64,000 nucleotides of DNA from CAWAMR01 sp963783095 (GCA_963783095.1 CAWAMR010000001.1:620001-684000), one strand, 5' to 3'; positions 34,017 through 47,468 are shown, numbered from the stretch's first letter. Notes: generated by a model not told the origin, from the sequence alone. Program-made: numbers and translations.

Positions 34017-37000
34017 ATGATCTTCAAGCATCGTGTCGGTTCCCTTCTGTATTCACTCATCTTCGTGGGTGTCAGTGCTTCCAGCGCGCGCAGCGATGAT
34101 CCCTTTCGCGAAAAGGTTTTGCCGTTCGTTCAAACCTATTGCGTCAAGTGCCACAATAAGAAGCTCTCAGAAGGCGAATTGAACCTCACCCGCTATACGT
34201 CGGCGGTACTCCTGGCCGGGGACTTTCGCCAATGGGAACATGTCGTCACTTTCCTCAAGGAAGAGAAGATGCCGCCCAAGAAGGCCAAGCAGCCTTCGCG
34301 GTCGAGCGCACCGAGTTCCTGGCTGCTGTTGACAAAGGTTCTGCTCGAGGAGGCCACGGAAGCTGGCCGACGATCCGGGGCCATGCTGCCCCGGCGACTC
34401 AGCAACGCCGAGTACAACTATACCATTCGCGATCTGACCGGGGTCGATATGCGCCCGACTGCATCGTTTCCGGTCGATCCCGCTTCGGGTGAGGGTTTCA
34501 ACAACACCAGCGAAGCCCTGATGATGTCGCCCAACCTTTTCAAGAAGTACTATGCCGCTGGCCAGCAGGTCGCCGACCACGTCCTGCTGACCACCACGGG
34601 ATTCGAGTTCGCTCCGTTTCCAGTGGTGACCTTCAGCGACCAGCAGAAGTTATACGAGCAGGCGATTCTGCGCTTCTACGAACAGCACAAGATCAACTAT
34701 GAGACCTATTTCACCGCAGCCTGGTCGTATCGTCATCGTCCCGCGTCGCGGCGCGATGTGACGATCGAGGCCTGGGCGGCCGAAAACAAGCTGAGCCCGA
34801 AATATCTCCGCTCGCTCTGGGTTGCCCTGCAGGACGATGCCCCCAGCAATGTGTTCTACATCCAATGGCTCCGCCAGCGCTGGAATGCGCTCCTGCCCGG
34901 CGACCCGGAAACGCAGACGGCCGTTCCCGCCGAAACGCGCCAGGCGATTCGGATCCTGGCAGGGGACATTCAGCGCCTCAGCCTGATGCTGTGCGTGCCC
35001 GAAACGCAGGCGATCATCTCCAACGCCGGCAACGCGCCGATCCCGCACATCGATCGCCGCAAGAAAACGGCGGCGAGCCGGGACAAGTTCAATCCGGCCC
35101 TGATCGAGCAGCCGACCCAACGTCTCCAGTGGGAAATCAAGAACAACCCGGACAAATCCGCTGCGAAACTGATCATCTCCGTCTCGAAAGTCGGATCGGA
35201 GATGGAAGATGGTTATGTCATCCTGAACCAGCTGAATTTCAGCTCATCAGCGCCGAGCAATTACAACCCGAAGGAGACGCCAAGAAGAACATCTCGCTGC
35301 GTAACTTCCTGATCGAACTATGCGCCGGCACAGTTAAAGACGGCTGGAATTCGGCGTCCACCCGCTTGGGCCACAAGGTCGATCCGGACAGTCTGGTGTT
35401 GAAGGTCCCGTCGGTGATCGAGATCGAGATCTCCCAGGAGGCGTTGAAGGATCAGCGTACGCGCCCGTTTTTATGCCGAGGCGAGTTTGGATCGACAAGA
35501 ACTCCAAACTGGGCATGGCGCAAGATTGGCTTGTTCAACCAGAAGCCGAAGGATGACGATCTGTCCGGACGGCCTGTTGCTTTTCGCTCCCGGACCATCC
35601 CGCGGCCAAGCAATTCGCCGCCTCCTGCGAGGCCTTCTGCAAGTTGTTTCCCAATCGGTTCTATTTCGTCGATGACACGCGCGGCATCTCGGCGGGTTTT
35701 CACCTGATCGAAGGCTTCTTCCGCGACGATCAGCCTCTGTGCAACTCCGTGCTCAGCGAAGAGGAGAAACGGCACCTGGATCGACTGTGGGACGAATTGT
35801 ACTTCAGCACCAAAATCCACGACAAGATGCTCCACGGCTTTGTTTTCTTTGAACGGGAAGAGCGGGGCTTCCTGAAGCACCCCGATTTCAATTCGATCCG
35901 CGAGGAAGATCCCGCCCTCGGCAAGGAAGAGAACTTGCTCCGCTTCGAGCAGATCTATCTCAAGCGCTCGAACGTGACGGCCACGGGAGCGAGACCTGGC
36001 AAAGCACCCGATTCATGCATTCTTCGAAGACATCCGCCAGGGGCTGAAACGCCGGGCCGTGCAACTGAAGCAGGCCGAGCCGGCCTACATCCGGAACTTG
36101 CAGGACTTCGCCCAGCGGCCTATCGCCGGCCGCTGACGGCCGAGGAAACCAAGCAACTTGCTGGAGTTCTACCAGTCGGTCGCCAAGCAAGAGGAATACG
36201 GCATCGAGCAGGCAGTGCGGGCGAGCATCATCCGCATCCTGGTTTCGCCGCATTTCTGCTATCGCGTGGAATTGCCGCCGGCGGGCAAAACCATCCAGCC
36301 GGTCTGCCGATCTGACGCTGGCATCGAGACTGAGCTATTTCCTCTGGTCGTCCATGCCCGACAAGGAATTGCTCGACCTGGCGGCCAAGGGCAAGCTGAA
36401 CAACGAAGCCACGCTGCGTGCCCAGATGCGCCGCATGCTGAAGGATCCCAAGGTCAGCGGGTTCGCACTGGAGTTTTTCGGCCAGTGGTTGCAATACCGC
36501 GATTTCCTCAAGAGCGAGTCGGTCAATCGGCAGGTGTTCCCCGAATTCGACGAGGCGTCTGAAACAGGCGATGTTCGAGGAGCCGACGCGCTTTGCCACC
36601 TCGCTGATCCAAAACGACCGCTCCGTGCTCGATCTGTTGCACAGCGATGCGACCTACGTCAACAAGCGGCTCGCCAAGCACTATGGGCTTGCCGTTTCAC
36701 GGCGATCGACACCGACTGGGAGAAGACCACCGGTCTGCATCAGCAAGGCCGCGGCGGCTTCCTCGGGCATGGCGGTCTTCCTGACGAAAAACTCGCAGCC
36801 CGCAGCGGACCAGTCCCGTCAAGCGCGGCTTCTGGGTGGTCCACAAGCTGCTCGGCGAGCATATCCCCGCCCCGCCCGCCAATGTCGCGGTCTTGCCGGC
36901 CAAGGAGACCGATACCAAGGGCAAGAGCATTCGCGAACTCCTGGCGCTGCACACGGAGAATGCGACCTGTGCCCGCTGTCATCAACGCTTTGACTCCGTC

Positions 37001-37387
37001 GGGCTGTCGATGGAAGGATTCGATGCCGATCGGCAAGAGCCGAACGAAAGATCTGGCGGGCCGGCCCATCGACAATCTGGTGCACCTGCCCACGGGCGAA
37101 GCACGCGCACGGCATTCCCGAGTTCTCGAAATATCTGGTTGCCGAGCGCAAGCAGGAGTTCACCCAGACGCTGTGCCGCAAGTTTCTCGGCTTCGCGCTG
37201 GGGCGATCGCTCGAGCTTTCGGATCAGGCGCTCGCTGGAAAAGATGCAGACCGAGCTGGAAAAGAACGACTATCGTTTCATGACCCTGTTTGAAACCGTG
37301 GTGATGAGCCCGCAATTCCGCAATCAACGCGGCAAGGACTACACGCCCGCTCTTTCGAAAACCGATCCACCCGGAGAGAAACCGTGA
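34017..37387 (+). CDS. DUF1587/DUF1592/DUF1588/DUF1585 cytochrome-type protein (many frameshifts)
   Basis: An exported planctomycete protein: a hydrophobic start (MIFKHRVGSLLYSLIFVGVS), haem-type motif YCVKCHNKKLSEGELNLTRY, DUF1587 (RRLSNAEYNYTIRDLTGVDM), DUF1592 (GIEQAVRASIIRILVSPHFC, then ELLDLAAKGKLNNEATLRAQ), DUF1588 (EEPTRFATSLIQNDRSVLDL, LLALHTENATCARCHQRFDS) and DUF1585 (FLGFALGRSLELSDQ, MTLFETVVMSPQFRNQRG). The order is that of the complete family. At least nine one-base frame changes occur from about 35285 to 37150, all with conserved sequence resuming immediately. The stop overlaps the start of the next gene (GTGA at 37384-37387), so the two are translationally coupled partners. Confidence 0.85.
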
Positions 37388-38680
37388 ACGATTCGAACCC
37401 GATTTCCCGTCGAATGATGCTCCAGGGCCTGGGCTGTACCATCGCCTTGCCCTGGTTGGAATCCGCGAAGCTCTTCGCCGCCGATGCCGCCGCGGCGGCG
37501 CCAGCCAAGCCGCCGCAACGGTTCGCCTGTCTGTTCCTGGGCGACGGCATTTCGCCGCACCACTGGTGGTCGAAGGGCGACGGCGCGGCGATGGAACTGG
37601 GCTCGAGCCTGGAGTCGCTGGCTCCCTACAAGGAAAAGCTCAACGTCATCAACGGGCTGTTCAATCGGCACGGCGACGGCGGCCACGCCCGGTGCACCGG
37701 CAACATCCTTTCCGGGGCCAACCTCGTGCGCGGCCGGATGATCTCCGGCGGCGTCAGCATGGATCAGAAGCTGTCGCAACATTTCGAAGAAGCGACGCCG
37801 GTGCCCAGCATGGTGCTCGGCTGCGAGCAGCCGGTCAGCGGCTTCCACGAGAGTCAATATTCGATGGTCTATGCGTCGCACATTTCGTGGCGCACGCCGA
37901 ATTCGCCGATCCCGATCGAGCTGTATCCCGGCCCTGGCCTTCGACAGCCTCTTCGGCAGCCAGACCGAGCAAACTGCAAGGAAGCATCCTCGACCACGCT
38001 CTCGCGCAGGCCAACGATCTGCGCGGCAAGGTGAGCGGCTCCGACCGCGTCAAGATCGACGAGTACCTGACCTCGGTGCGCGAGACCGAAAAGCACATCC
38101 AGAAGCTCAACAAGGCCAGCCGGCAGGACAGCTCCGCTGCCGCCGGCGTCGCAGCGTCCGCCGGTCGGGCAGCCCAAGGATTTCAAGGAATACGCCAAGC
38201 TGATGTGCGACATCATCGCCCTGGCGTTCCAGACCGATCGCACGCGGGTGGCGACCTTGCTGCTGTCGCGCGATCTGTCGGGCCAGACCTACCAGTTCCT
38301 GAACATCCGCGACGCCCACCACAACTTTTCGCACTCGAACACCGGGCCCGAGTACCAGGCGATCGTCAAGTTCCACGTCGAGCAGTACGCCTACCTCATC
38401 GGCAAACTGGACAAGATGCAGGAAGGCGAACGGACCGTGCTGGACAACTCGTGCATCATGTTCGTCTCCGAGCACTGGGACGCCCACAACGGGACCAAGG
38501 TTCCCGTCGTCCTGGCGGGCGGCCTCGGCGGCAACGCTGAAGACCGGCCGATCGCTCGACTATCTCAAGGCGGGCAACGACAAGCGGAAGCTGTGCAGCT
38601 TGTACCTGTCGATCATGGACCGGATGGGCCTGGAACTGAAAGAGTTCGGCGACGCGAAGGAGCGGTTGGCGGGGATTTGA
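37384..38680 (+). CDS. DUF1552 protein (frameshifted)
   Basis: It begins GTG at 37384, overlapping the previous stop. MNDSNPISRRMMLQGLGCTI ALPWLES is a Tat-like leader: the twin Arg is followed by the hydrophobic stretch typical of DUF1552 proteins. Family sequence continues (PPQRFACLFLGDGISPHHWW, NVINGLFNRHGDGGHARCTG, DEYLTSVRETEKHIQKLNKA, TYQFLNIRDAHHNFSHSN, CIMFVSEHWDAHNGTKVPVV) to EFGDAKERLAGI. Frame changes occur near 37937, 37975, 38160 and 38535. DUF1552 proteins always travel with DUF1592-type proteins, as here; they are related to sulfatase/alkaline-phosphatase-like DUF1501 proteins. The natural substrate is unknown. Full length is about 432 aa. Confidence 0.85.
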
Positions 38681-38754
38681 TTCACCTTTGACGAGTTTTA
38701 TTGCCCTATGACCCCGCATGCGTCGTTGCATGAGGGGTCTTTTGTTTGGCGCAA

Positions 38755-38961
38755 TCATTGGGCTTTCCGGTAAGATTCATACACATCCAACGTGGGGTCG
38801 TCCCATCCGGCCCGTTTCGTAATACCATCAACAATGGCCCTCAACTTGGCAAAGACCTCCGCCCGAACCAAGACGTACTCTTGCTTGGTCTGCGGATCCA
38901 CTAAGTTGGGCGAGCCTCCCTCAGATAGTGCCCGCCGTTGTTCTTCGGTCAGTTCGATCAT
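38755..38961 (-). CDS. Small antitoxin-like protein without a partner
   Basis: 68 aa: MIELTEEQRRALSEGGSPNL, VDPQTKQEYVLVRAEVFAKL and a short acidic tail. The pattern I-x-L-(T/S)-x-EQRR...DP-x-T-x-x-x-YVL-(L/V)-R-x-E-x-(Y/F) belongs to a family of small proteins common in planctomycetes and cyanobacteria that usually sit before PemK/MazF- or PIN-type toxins. GGAG is present before ATG 38961. No toxin frame is adjacent, so this is an orphan antitoxin or a stand-alone member. Assignment rests on motif memory only. Confidence 0.6.
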   Translation of the reverse strand: MIELTEEQRRALSEGGSPNLVDPQTKQEYVLVRAEVFAKLRAIVDGITKRAGWDDPTLDVYESYRKAQ

Positions 38962-38983
38962 GCTTATTCTCCAGATGAGCAGT

Positions 38984-40848
38984 TTATTGATGATGCTTCG
39001 CCTGTGGCTCTCCTTCGGCCAACTGCCAATATTTATCGCCGGTCAACCCCTCCCAGTGCTGCACTGTGTCCCAGGGCCAATAGACGCTCACGCGATCCAC
39101 CTTCTTGAATTTGCCCAGGCCAACCACAATCCGTCGATCCGAAGAGGAGAGATAACTCCCGCCGCCTTTCGCAAAACGAGTCAATACTCGTCCGCCGGCT
39201 TCCACAACCACTTTTGCCCCCGCCACGTCCCGATTCTTTCGCCCGAGTAATTCCAGCCCCAGCCAGTGATTCCGAGGCTCGTCCGCAGGGTGCGGGTTAT
39301 TGCGAAGCAGCACCACCCGTTCATTCAGGTGCGTGATGACCAGGTCCGGTCGGCCGTCGTTGTCGAGGTCCCCAATGGCCAGCCCCCGACCACGATGCGG
39401 CGTCTGGAAATAGGTTCCCCCTTGAACCGTGATGTTTCCGAATCTCCCGGCCCCGTTATTCTTCAGAAGGATCGTCTTTTGCCGTAGTGGAGCGCGGGTG
39501 GGATAGCGCCGAACGTGTCCGTTGGCAATGACCAGATCTTCCCAGCCGTCGTTGTCCAGATCGAAAAACCCGGTGCCGAACCCGACGTAGCCCGGCCCCA
39601 GTGCCTGATGCCGGCTTCCTGGGTCTTGTACTGAAAGAGAACACCGTCTCGGTTGGAGACATTGCGATAAAGAGAATGCCTTTCTCGCTCGAATGCGGTC
39701 ACCCACAGCGAAGCCCGGCCGGTGCCGTTATAATCGGCGGCATCGACGCCCATGCTCCCGTTCACCCGGCCATGCCAGCCCAGCGCTACTCCGCTCGACA
39801 GGCCGGCTTCCCGGAAGCGCAACTTGCCGGGCACGCTGTCGTTCAGGTACAGCAGATTCATCGTCGTATCGTTGACGGCATAGATGTCGGGCCTGCGATC
39901 GTCGTTCACATCAACGATCACAACCCCCAATCCCTTGCCGCTGGCCGGATCGAGCCGCAACCCACTCTCTCGGCTCACATCGGTGAATGTCCCATCCCGG
40001 TTGTTTCGATACAAGACATGCGCTGTGCCTTGGAAAGTCGCCGGCGCAGATTTCCGCCTCGACACTGTCGGCATCTCCTTTGCAGACCCGGTGAGTTTGC
40101 CATGACCAATCGACGTAACGGCAGATGTAGAGATCCGGATACCCATCCCCATCCAGGTCGGCCCAGGCCGCGCTGGTTTGCCAACGTGCATCCTGTAACC
40201 GGGCGGCTTGGGTCACGTCGACGAACTTCCTGCCGCCCCGGCCGTCGCTTTCGTTGCGATAAAGCGCCAACTGACCGTAGCCCGTAACCAGCAGATCGGG
40301 CCAGCCGTCGCGATCAAAGTCGGCCACTGCGCAGCCGTGCGAATAGAAGCAGAGCTTGTCGAGTCCGGTTTGCGTGTCACATCCTGAAACTTCCAGTTAC
40401 CCAGGTTCTTGTAGAGCTTGCACGGATAACCAAGGATCTGCAGGTCGTTGTCGCCGCCGAAATGGCCTCCGCCTGCCAGGAAGATGTCGAGCAGGCCATC
40501 GCCATCGAAGTCGATCACGGCCACTCCGCTGCCCAGCGATTCAAGAAACGTCAAATGGCCTGCTTCTTCGCCGTTGCGAGCGATGAAATCGACTCCCGAT
40601 GTCGCCGTCATGTCTTGAAAAAACTCGATCGGCGGCAATCGGGCCGCGTCCGAAGCATCCTCGGAGTCTTCGGAATCGGAGATAAAGGAAGGTTCTGGTG
40701 GTTGCAGATCTCCAAGTTCGGGCAGATCAGGATTGAGTTGGTAAGCGATGAGGTGCAGAATGCCTATCAGAATGGCGACGATGAGGGGCCCCGCAAGGAT
40801 GGGAATTGGCAGGCCCCACAATTTCATTTGGAGGAAGCGGATTTTCAT
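38984..40848 (-). CDS. ASPIC/UnbV FG-GAP repeat protein, minus-strand copy (frameshifted)
   Basis: The N-terminus is a membrane anchor (LPIPILAGPLIVAILIGILH) followed by an acidic linker. FG-GAP/VCBS beta-propeller repeats follow, each with a calcium-binding-type D-x-DxDG (VIDFDGDGLLDIFLAGGG, VADFDRDGWPDLLVTGYG, FFDLDNDGWEDLVIANGH, IGDLDNDGRPDLVITHLN), then the C-terminal ASPIC/UnbV domain (NHWLGLELLGRKNRDVAGAK, GGGSYLSSSDRRIVVGLGKF). Three or more frame changes lie near 40335, 40050 and 39595. The protein is probably exported and exposed on the surface, in adhesion or ligand binding. It is divergent from a second UnbV gene 250 bp away. Confidence 0.82.
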
Positions 40849-41098
40849 GAAGTGCAAACGTCCTGGTGGAAGTTTTTGAGATGCTCGAGTGTCACCCGCC
40901 GCTTTCCGGATTTGTTCGGTAAGATGGATTCTAATTCGGCATTGGGTGGCAAGCAACGACAGGTTGCGAAAATCGGATCGCCAATCTTCTTTCATCTCGC
41001 CTGAGAACATGAGATGATGGAACGAGAATGCCGCGCCAGCCCAGGCTGACACCTATCTGAAGCGGATTATTCGACGATCATTGGTCGGGGGAACCACC

Positions 41099-43329
<2,231 letters not shown>

Positions 43330-43385
43330 AGCCCCGGTAACTACTTGTTCAACACCATCTTTTTCAATCGCAAGGGTCTACCATC

Positions 43386-45371
43386 ATGCCTGTATCGCCT
43401 GAAGAACCGTTGCATGTCCGACGCAGCTTGACTCTGACTTTCCGCGAAAAATACGTTCGGCCCTGGTTGACTCCCCTCATCGCGTTGCTCGCCGCCGTCA
43501 CCTTCGTCGCGGGAAGTCGAGGTTATATCATTCAATACTACGACAATCCTAACGACCGCAACCCGGATTCCTGGACGGTTCCGTTCTTCAAAACCATGCA
43601 ACTCTATCTCCTCAATTCAGGGGCGGAAGATGATAAACAGCATCCCACGAACGACTGGCTCTTCGCGGCAAGGATCAGCGCTGCCTTGCTGTTTGTCGTC
43701 ATCTCCTTGACGGTGATCTCGTGGGTATTGGAAGAGATTCGACATTTGCCCCGGCTCATGTGGCAGAAACATCACACGATCGTCTGCGGTCTGGGTCAGA
43801 TCGGCCTACAGGTGTTGGATGGTTTGTATACCAAGAATCGGGCTCATGATGCCGTTGTGATCGAAGCCGATCCGGAAAACCCCTGGATTCAATACGCACG
43901 TGGCCTCGGGGCGGATGTGATCATCGGCGACGCCACCCGGGGAGATATTCTCCGAAAAGCTCACGCGGAACAAGCAAAGGCGGTTTTTGTCGTCACCGGC
44001 GATGACGGCGTCAACGTCGAGTCGGCGGCCGAAGTTGCCGACATCGTCGGCAAATACCGCAAACCGTCCGCCGACAAGCTGGCTCTGTACGTTCATATTG
44101 TCGACATCAACTTCTCGGTCGCCTTGCAGCCTTTGGCTCAAACCCTGGATAACGCCGATCGACTCGAAGTGCGTGTCTTCAATGTACCGCGCACTGCTGC
44201 GGGAATGCTGGTCACGAATCAACTCTGGCCTTTTGCGCCGAAAACTCCCAAAGGGGTCGCTCATTTCATCATCCTCGGCTTCGGTGCCATGGGCCAGGCG
44301 TTGGCGGTTCAACTTGCTCAACTGGCCCACTTCCCGAACTTGAAACGGAGCCGATTCACCATCGTCGATCGCGACATCGACAAGTCTGCTTCCGAGTTTC
44401 TTTCCCGCTTTCCGCGCTTCTGTCCCTGGTCCGAAGCCGGCCGGGGTGTCGCTGCTTTTTCGCCGCAAACCGATGAATGGTCCGATTCGAGCCAGCACCT
44501 CCCCGACGGAATCCGTGTGCTGCACGAACCTGCCATTCAATACGTTTCCACGGCACAGTTTCTCGAATTGCCGCCGACCATCGGGGATGAACTGTTTGCG
44601 ATCCGGATCAAGAACATGCTGGACGAGCCGGGCGTCAAGCCGATCATTTTCGTTTGCGGTCAAGAGGATCACGACAACTTCGACTCGGCCGTTCGGCTCC
44701 GGGAAAAGCTCCGCTGTCAAAAGGCTGGTGATGTGCCGATTTTCGTCTGGCTCCCCAAGCAGCCCGCGCTGGCGGTGGCGCTGGCGAAGGTTCCCGAACA
44801 TCGATTCATGCCATTCGGGGAATGTCGTCAAGCTGCGAGTCTGGAAGAGATCGAGAACTCGATCCGCGAAGAACTCGGACGAGCATTTCACGAGGATTAT
44901 GAGCATCGACACCCGAAGCCTGGAATGCCTCCGAAGCCCTGGAAGGACGAATCGGAAGAATTCCGGGAATCGAACCGACAGGCGGCGGACCATACCCCGA
45001 TCAAATTGAAGTTGCTGGAATATGCACTTTATCGCCTGGGAAAGGGCGATGTTCGCAGCTCCATACCGAAGGAGTTGTACGAGAAAAACAAAGAAGTGCT
45101 GGCGCGAATGGAACATTATCGCTGGGTGGCCGAACGTCTCATGACGGGTTGGCGGTTCGAACCGGAAGCCTCGGCGGACAAGAACCTCAAGCTCAATTCG
45201 AACCTTGTGCCCTGGGAGCAACTAACTGAACGTGCCAAGGAGATTGACTTCGAGCAACTCGATGCGTTTCTGCGAGAATGCGAGGAGAATCCTTCGTTTA
45301 CAGTCAAACCAACGGACAAGGAAGCCGCGACTCGAAACATCGCGTCGGAAAACCTCGACCGATTAGCGTGA
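43386..45371 (+). CDS. Membrane RCK (TrkA-N) protein with C-terminal RyR domain
   Basis: 661 aa, intact. Two membrane helices (about residues 29-48 and 97-117) flank a periplasmic loop; there is no TVGYG potassium filter. A Rossmann TrkA-N domain follows (HHTIVCGLGQIGLQVLDGLY, with VVIEAD after the beta-2 strand) and then a second one (AHFIILGFGAMGQALAVQLA, FTIVDRD). The C-terminal 100 residues form a RyR domain: ARMEHYRWVAERLMTGWRFE, then LKLNSNLVPWEQL. RCK domains bind NAD(H) or nucleotides and gate ion flux; RyR domains are ligand-sensing modules first seen in ryanodine receptors. The combination suggests a nucleotide-sensing membrane switch; channel activity is not shown by sequence. Confidence 0.85.
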   Translation: MPVSPEEPLHVRRSLTLTFREKYVRPWLTPLIALLAAVTFVAGSRGYIIQYYDNPNDRNPDSWTVPFFKTMQLYLLNSGAEDDKQHPTNDWLFAARISAALLFVVISLTVISWVLEEIRHLPRLMWQKHHTIVCGLGQIGLQVLDGLYTKNRAHDAVVIEADPENPWIQYARGLGADVIIGDATRGDILRKAHAEQAKAVFVVTGDDGVNVESAAEVADIVGKYRKPSADKLALYVHIVDINFSVALQPLAQTLDNADRLEVRVFNVPRTAAGMLVTNQLWPFAPKTPKGVAHFIILGFGAMGQALAVQLAQLAHFPNLKRSRFTIVDRDIDKSASEFLSRFPRFCPWSEAGRGVAAFSPQTDEWSDSSQHLPDGIRVLHEPAIQYVSTAQFLELPPTIGDELFAIRIKNMLDEPGVKPIIFVCGQEDHDNFDSAVRLREKLRCQKAGDVPIFVWLPKQPALAVALAKVPEHRFMPFGECRQAASLEEIENSIREELGRAFHEDYEHRHPKPGMPPKPWKDESEEFRESNRQAADHTPIKLKLLEYALYRLGKGDVRSSIPKELYEKNKEVLARMEHYRWVAERLMTGWRFEPEASADKNLKLNSNLVPWEQLTERAKEIDFEQLDAFLRECEENPSFTVKPTDKEAATRNIASENLDRLA

Positions 45372-45408
45372 CCGGCGGCGCGGTTGAGGTGGGCGGGCGA
45401 ACTGGAGG

Positions 45409-45810
45409 TCAGCCTCCGCCTTGTTTACCCACTCGGCCGTTGTCCTTTTCATAAAGGATCTTGCCCTTGCTCATGACTTCGCTCAAGAACGAGTCGCCGT
45501 CCGCGAGACGCTCAGCCAGATTCTTAGGTGAACGCACGATGAGATCGAGAGGGAATGGGGGGTCGAAGGCGTCGTCGATGCGACACGCTTGATCGATCTG
45601 GTTGCGGGCCGGCATGACCACCAAAATGTCCACGTCGCTGTCGGCGTGCGGGGTGCCGTAGGCATAGGAGCCAAACAGGATGATTTTCTCCGGCGCAAAG
45701 CGATCGGCGACCTGCCGTGCGAAACGGCGAATCAGGTGCATGGGGACATCCGCCCCACGATACCAGCGGCTCAGCGCGGCTTTCGATGGTACTTGACGTT
45801 TGGAAGCCAT
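45409..45810 (-). CDS. MNT-type nucleotidyltransferase
   Basis: 133 aa. The minimal nucleotidyltransferase motif is complete: EKIILFGSYAYGTPHADSDV DILVV, that is GS-x(9-10)-D-x-D, with the third acidic position in LDLIV. RRFARQVADRFAPEK precedes it, as usual. Such proteins are antitoxins that AMPylate or otherwise modify HEPN toxins (MntA/HepT type). No HEPN gene is adjacent on either side, so the partner is lost, distant or absent. ATG 45810 is the start. The minus-strand neighbour upstream is a GGDEF gene beyond a palindrome. Confidence 0.85.
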   Translation of the reverse strand: MASKRQVPSKAALSRWYRGADVPMHLIRRFARQVADRFAPEKIILFGSYAYGTPHADSDVDILVVMPARNQIDQACRIDDAFDPPFPLDLIVRSPKNLAERLADGDSFLSEVMSKGKILYEKDNGRVGKQGGG

Positions 45811-45882
45811 AAAGGGATCTTATCACGAATCCAGAGGCGGGCAATTCGAGACCGAAACGGACAATACCGTCCGACCGTTCGG

Positions 45883-45943
45883 AGCCGTACTCTTCACGCT
45901 CCGCGTGAAGACTGTCCTCACGCGGAGCGTGAGGAGTACGGCT
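45883..45943. repeat. Palindrome with 26-bp arms and CACGCTCCGCGTG core
   Basis: The arm 45883-45908 matches the complement of 45918-45943 at 25 of 26 positions, around a nine-base loop. Each arm contains the self-palindromic CACGCTCCGCGTG that is also found in the inverted repeat at 10778-10926. It lies between two minus-strand genes and may end the GGDEF transcript. Confidence 0.9.
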
Positions 45944-45984
45944 ATTTCCCTGTCAGGATAACCAAGAGGGGAACGGTTTTTTCT

Positions 45985-47025
45985 TCACCCAGTGGTCGGC
46001 CCCGCAAATGGCGGCAACTCTCGAACGACACAGCAATTTCGGCCGTTCTTCTTGGCATCGCTCAGCGCTGCGGAAGCCGCATGACGGATTTGGTCGTATC
46101 CCGTCAACGTGGTCGCATCGACGACTACCATGCCGAGGCTGACCGTTATTCGAATGGTTTCGCCCTTGAAATCGGTCTCACCCGATTCAACCGTTTTTCT
46201 TACACGTTCTGCGAGAATATGAGCACCGTCATAATCGGTGTCCGGCGCGACGATCATGAACTCCTCGCCGCCGATGCGCCCGACCGTATCGATCGTACGC
46301 ACCGAGTTGTTGAGCGTTTGACCTAACCAGGCCAGAACGTGATCGCCGCCGGGCAGAAGGTAGCGAGTATTGATGTCCTTGAAGAAATCGGCATCGACCA
46401 AGCCGATCGCCAAAGGGGCGGGATTGCGTGCCCGGCGCAACAGCTCGTTCTTGGCGAGCCGATCGACGGCCCGGCGGTTGGGAAGCCCCGTCAAGGCGTC
46501 GGTAAGCGCCATCTTCTGAAGCATCGAGTTGCGCTGCTGCAACTGGCGATTGGTCAACTCCAGCTCCCTCGTCCGGTCGGCGACGCGCTGCTCCAGTTCA
46601 ACCGTCAATCGGCGCAATTCATCCAGGAGGTTTTCATGGCTGCGTTCCAGAAGGAAGTTTCGCGCGGTATTCCGGAGAAGATGGAGAAGTTGGTCAGGAC
46701 GCCAGGGTTTGAAGAGGAAACGTTGCGCCAATCCGGAGTTGATGGCATCGACGGCTTCTTCCATACTATAGACGCCGGTCATTAAAATTCGGACGGTCCG
46801 GGGAGAATGTTCCTTGACCCATTCCAAAAATGCGATACCCTGCATACCTGGCAGTTGTTGGTCGGTTAACAGGATTTCAACTTCGTGTTCGGCGAGAATT
46901 TCCTGAGCCTGCTCCACGGAGCCTGCGCGATGAAATGCGTAGTCGTGACTGAGCAGTCCTCTAGCGAGGTTGAGTAAGGCAGGCTCGTCGTCGATCACCA
47001 GAACGGAACACTTGAATCGACTCAC
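45985..47025 (-). CDS. Response regulator diguanylate cyclase (REC-GGDEF)
   Basis: 346 aa, intact, from a GTG start at 47025. The receiver domain has the acidic pair Asp12/Asp13 in VLVIDDEP, phospho-acceptor Asp55 in LLTDQQLPGMQG and the conserved Lys in FLFKPWRP. A coiled linker (VELEQRVADRTRELELTNRQ) joins it to a GGDEF domain with active-site GRIGGEEFMIV; TDALTGLPNRRA is the usual start. RTID five residues before GGEEF matches the allosteric RxxD I-site, so feedback inhibition by cyclic-di-GMP is expected. It makes c-di-GMP when phosphorylated; the partner histidine kinase is not in this window. Confidence 0.93.
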   Translation of the reverse strand: MSRFKCSVLVIDDEPALLNLARGLLSHDYAFHRAGSVEQAQEILAEHEVEILLTDQQLPGMQGIAFLEWVKEHSPRTVRILMTGVYSMEEAVDAINSGLAQRFLFKPWRPDQLLHLLRNTARNFLLERSHENLLDELRRLTVELEQRVADRTRELELTNRQLQQRNSMLQKMALTDALTGLPNRRAVDRLAKNELLRRARNPAPLAIGLVDADFFKDINTRYLLPGGDHVLAWLGQTLNNSVRTIDTVGRIGGEEFMIVAPDTDYDGAHILAERVRKTVESGETDFKGETIRITVSLGMVVVDATTLTGYDQIRHAASAALSDAKKNGRNCCVVRELPPFAGPTTG

Positions 47026-47468
47026 GATAAAACACCTAGACGAACAATGAGGGGTGCGAGTGGGTCAGGACTCCGATCCTGACAGTTATCAGTGGACAGG
47101 GTATCTCCCGCCGTACTTTTCAGTATAACTCATAAACTTCCCTCCTGCTGAATCCCGATAACAAGGATTCTGTCTGTTTTTCGCTTGTAACGTGCAAAAG
47201 GGCAAATACCAGAGCCGAACAGGGTTTCGATAGGATTCATGGTCGTAACTATTTGATATGATAAGAGTTGCGGTCGGTGGATAGCGTTGTCTCCAGGCCG
47301 ATCGGAAGAAATTAGTTTGCAAAGTTTGTGATTTTTTCGTTTAAGCCTCTTGCGGGGTGATTCAAGGGTTATTAGAATCTGTTGTCTTTGCTGAATTGTT
47401 TTGGGGAGGATTCCGGGCGTCTCGGGCCGGCAGGATCGTCGGCTTTTTCAACACATGGAGGTGTTCTA

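Noticed and set aside
43386..45371. Annotation as a potassium channel
   Set aside because: No TVGYG-like filter or pore helix was found between the two membrane spans.
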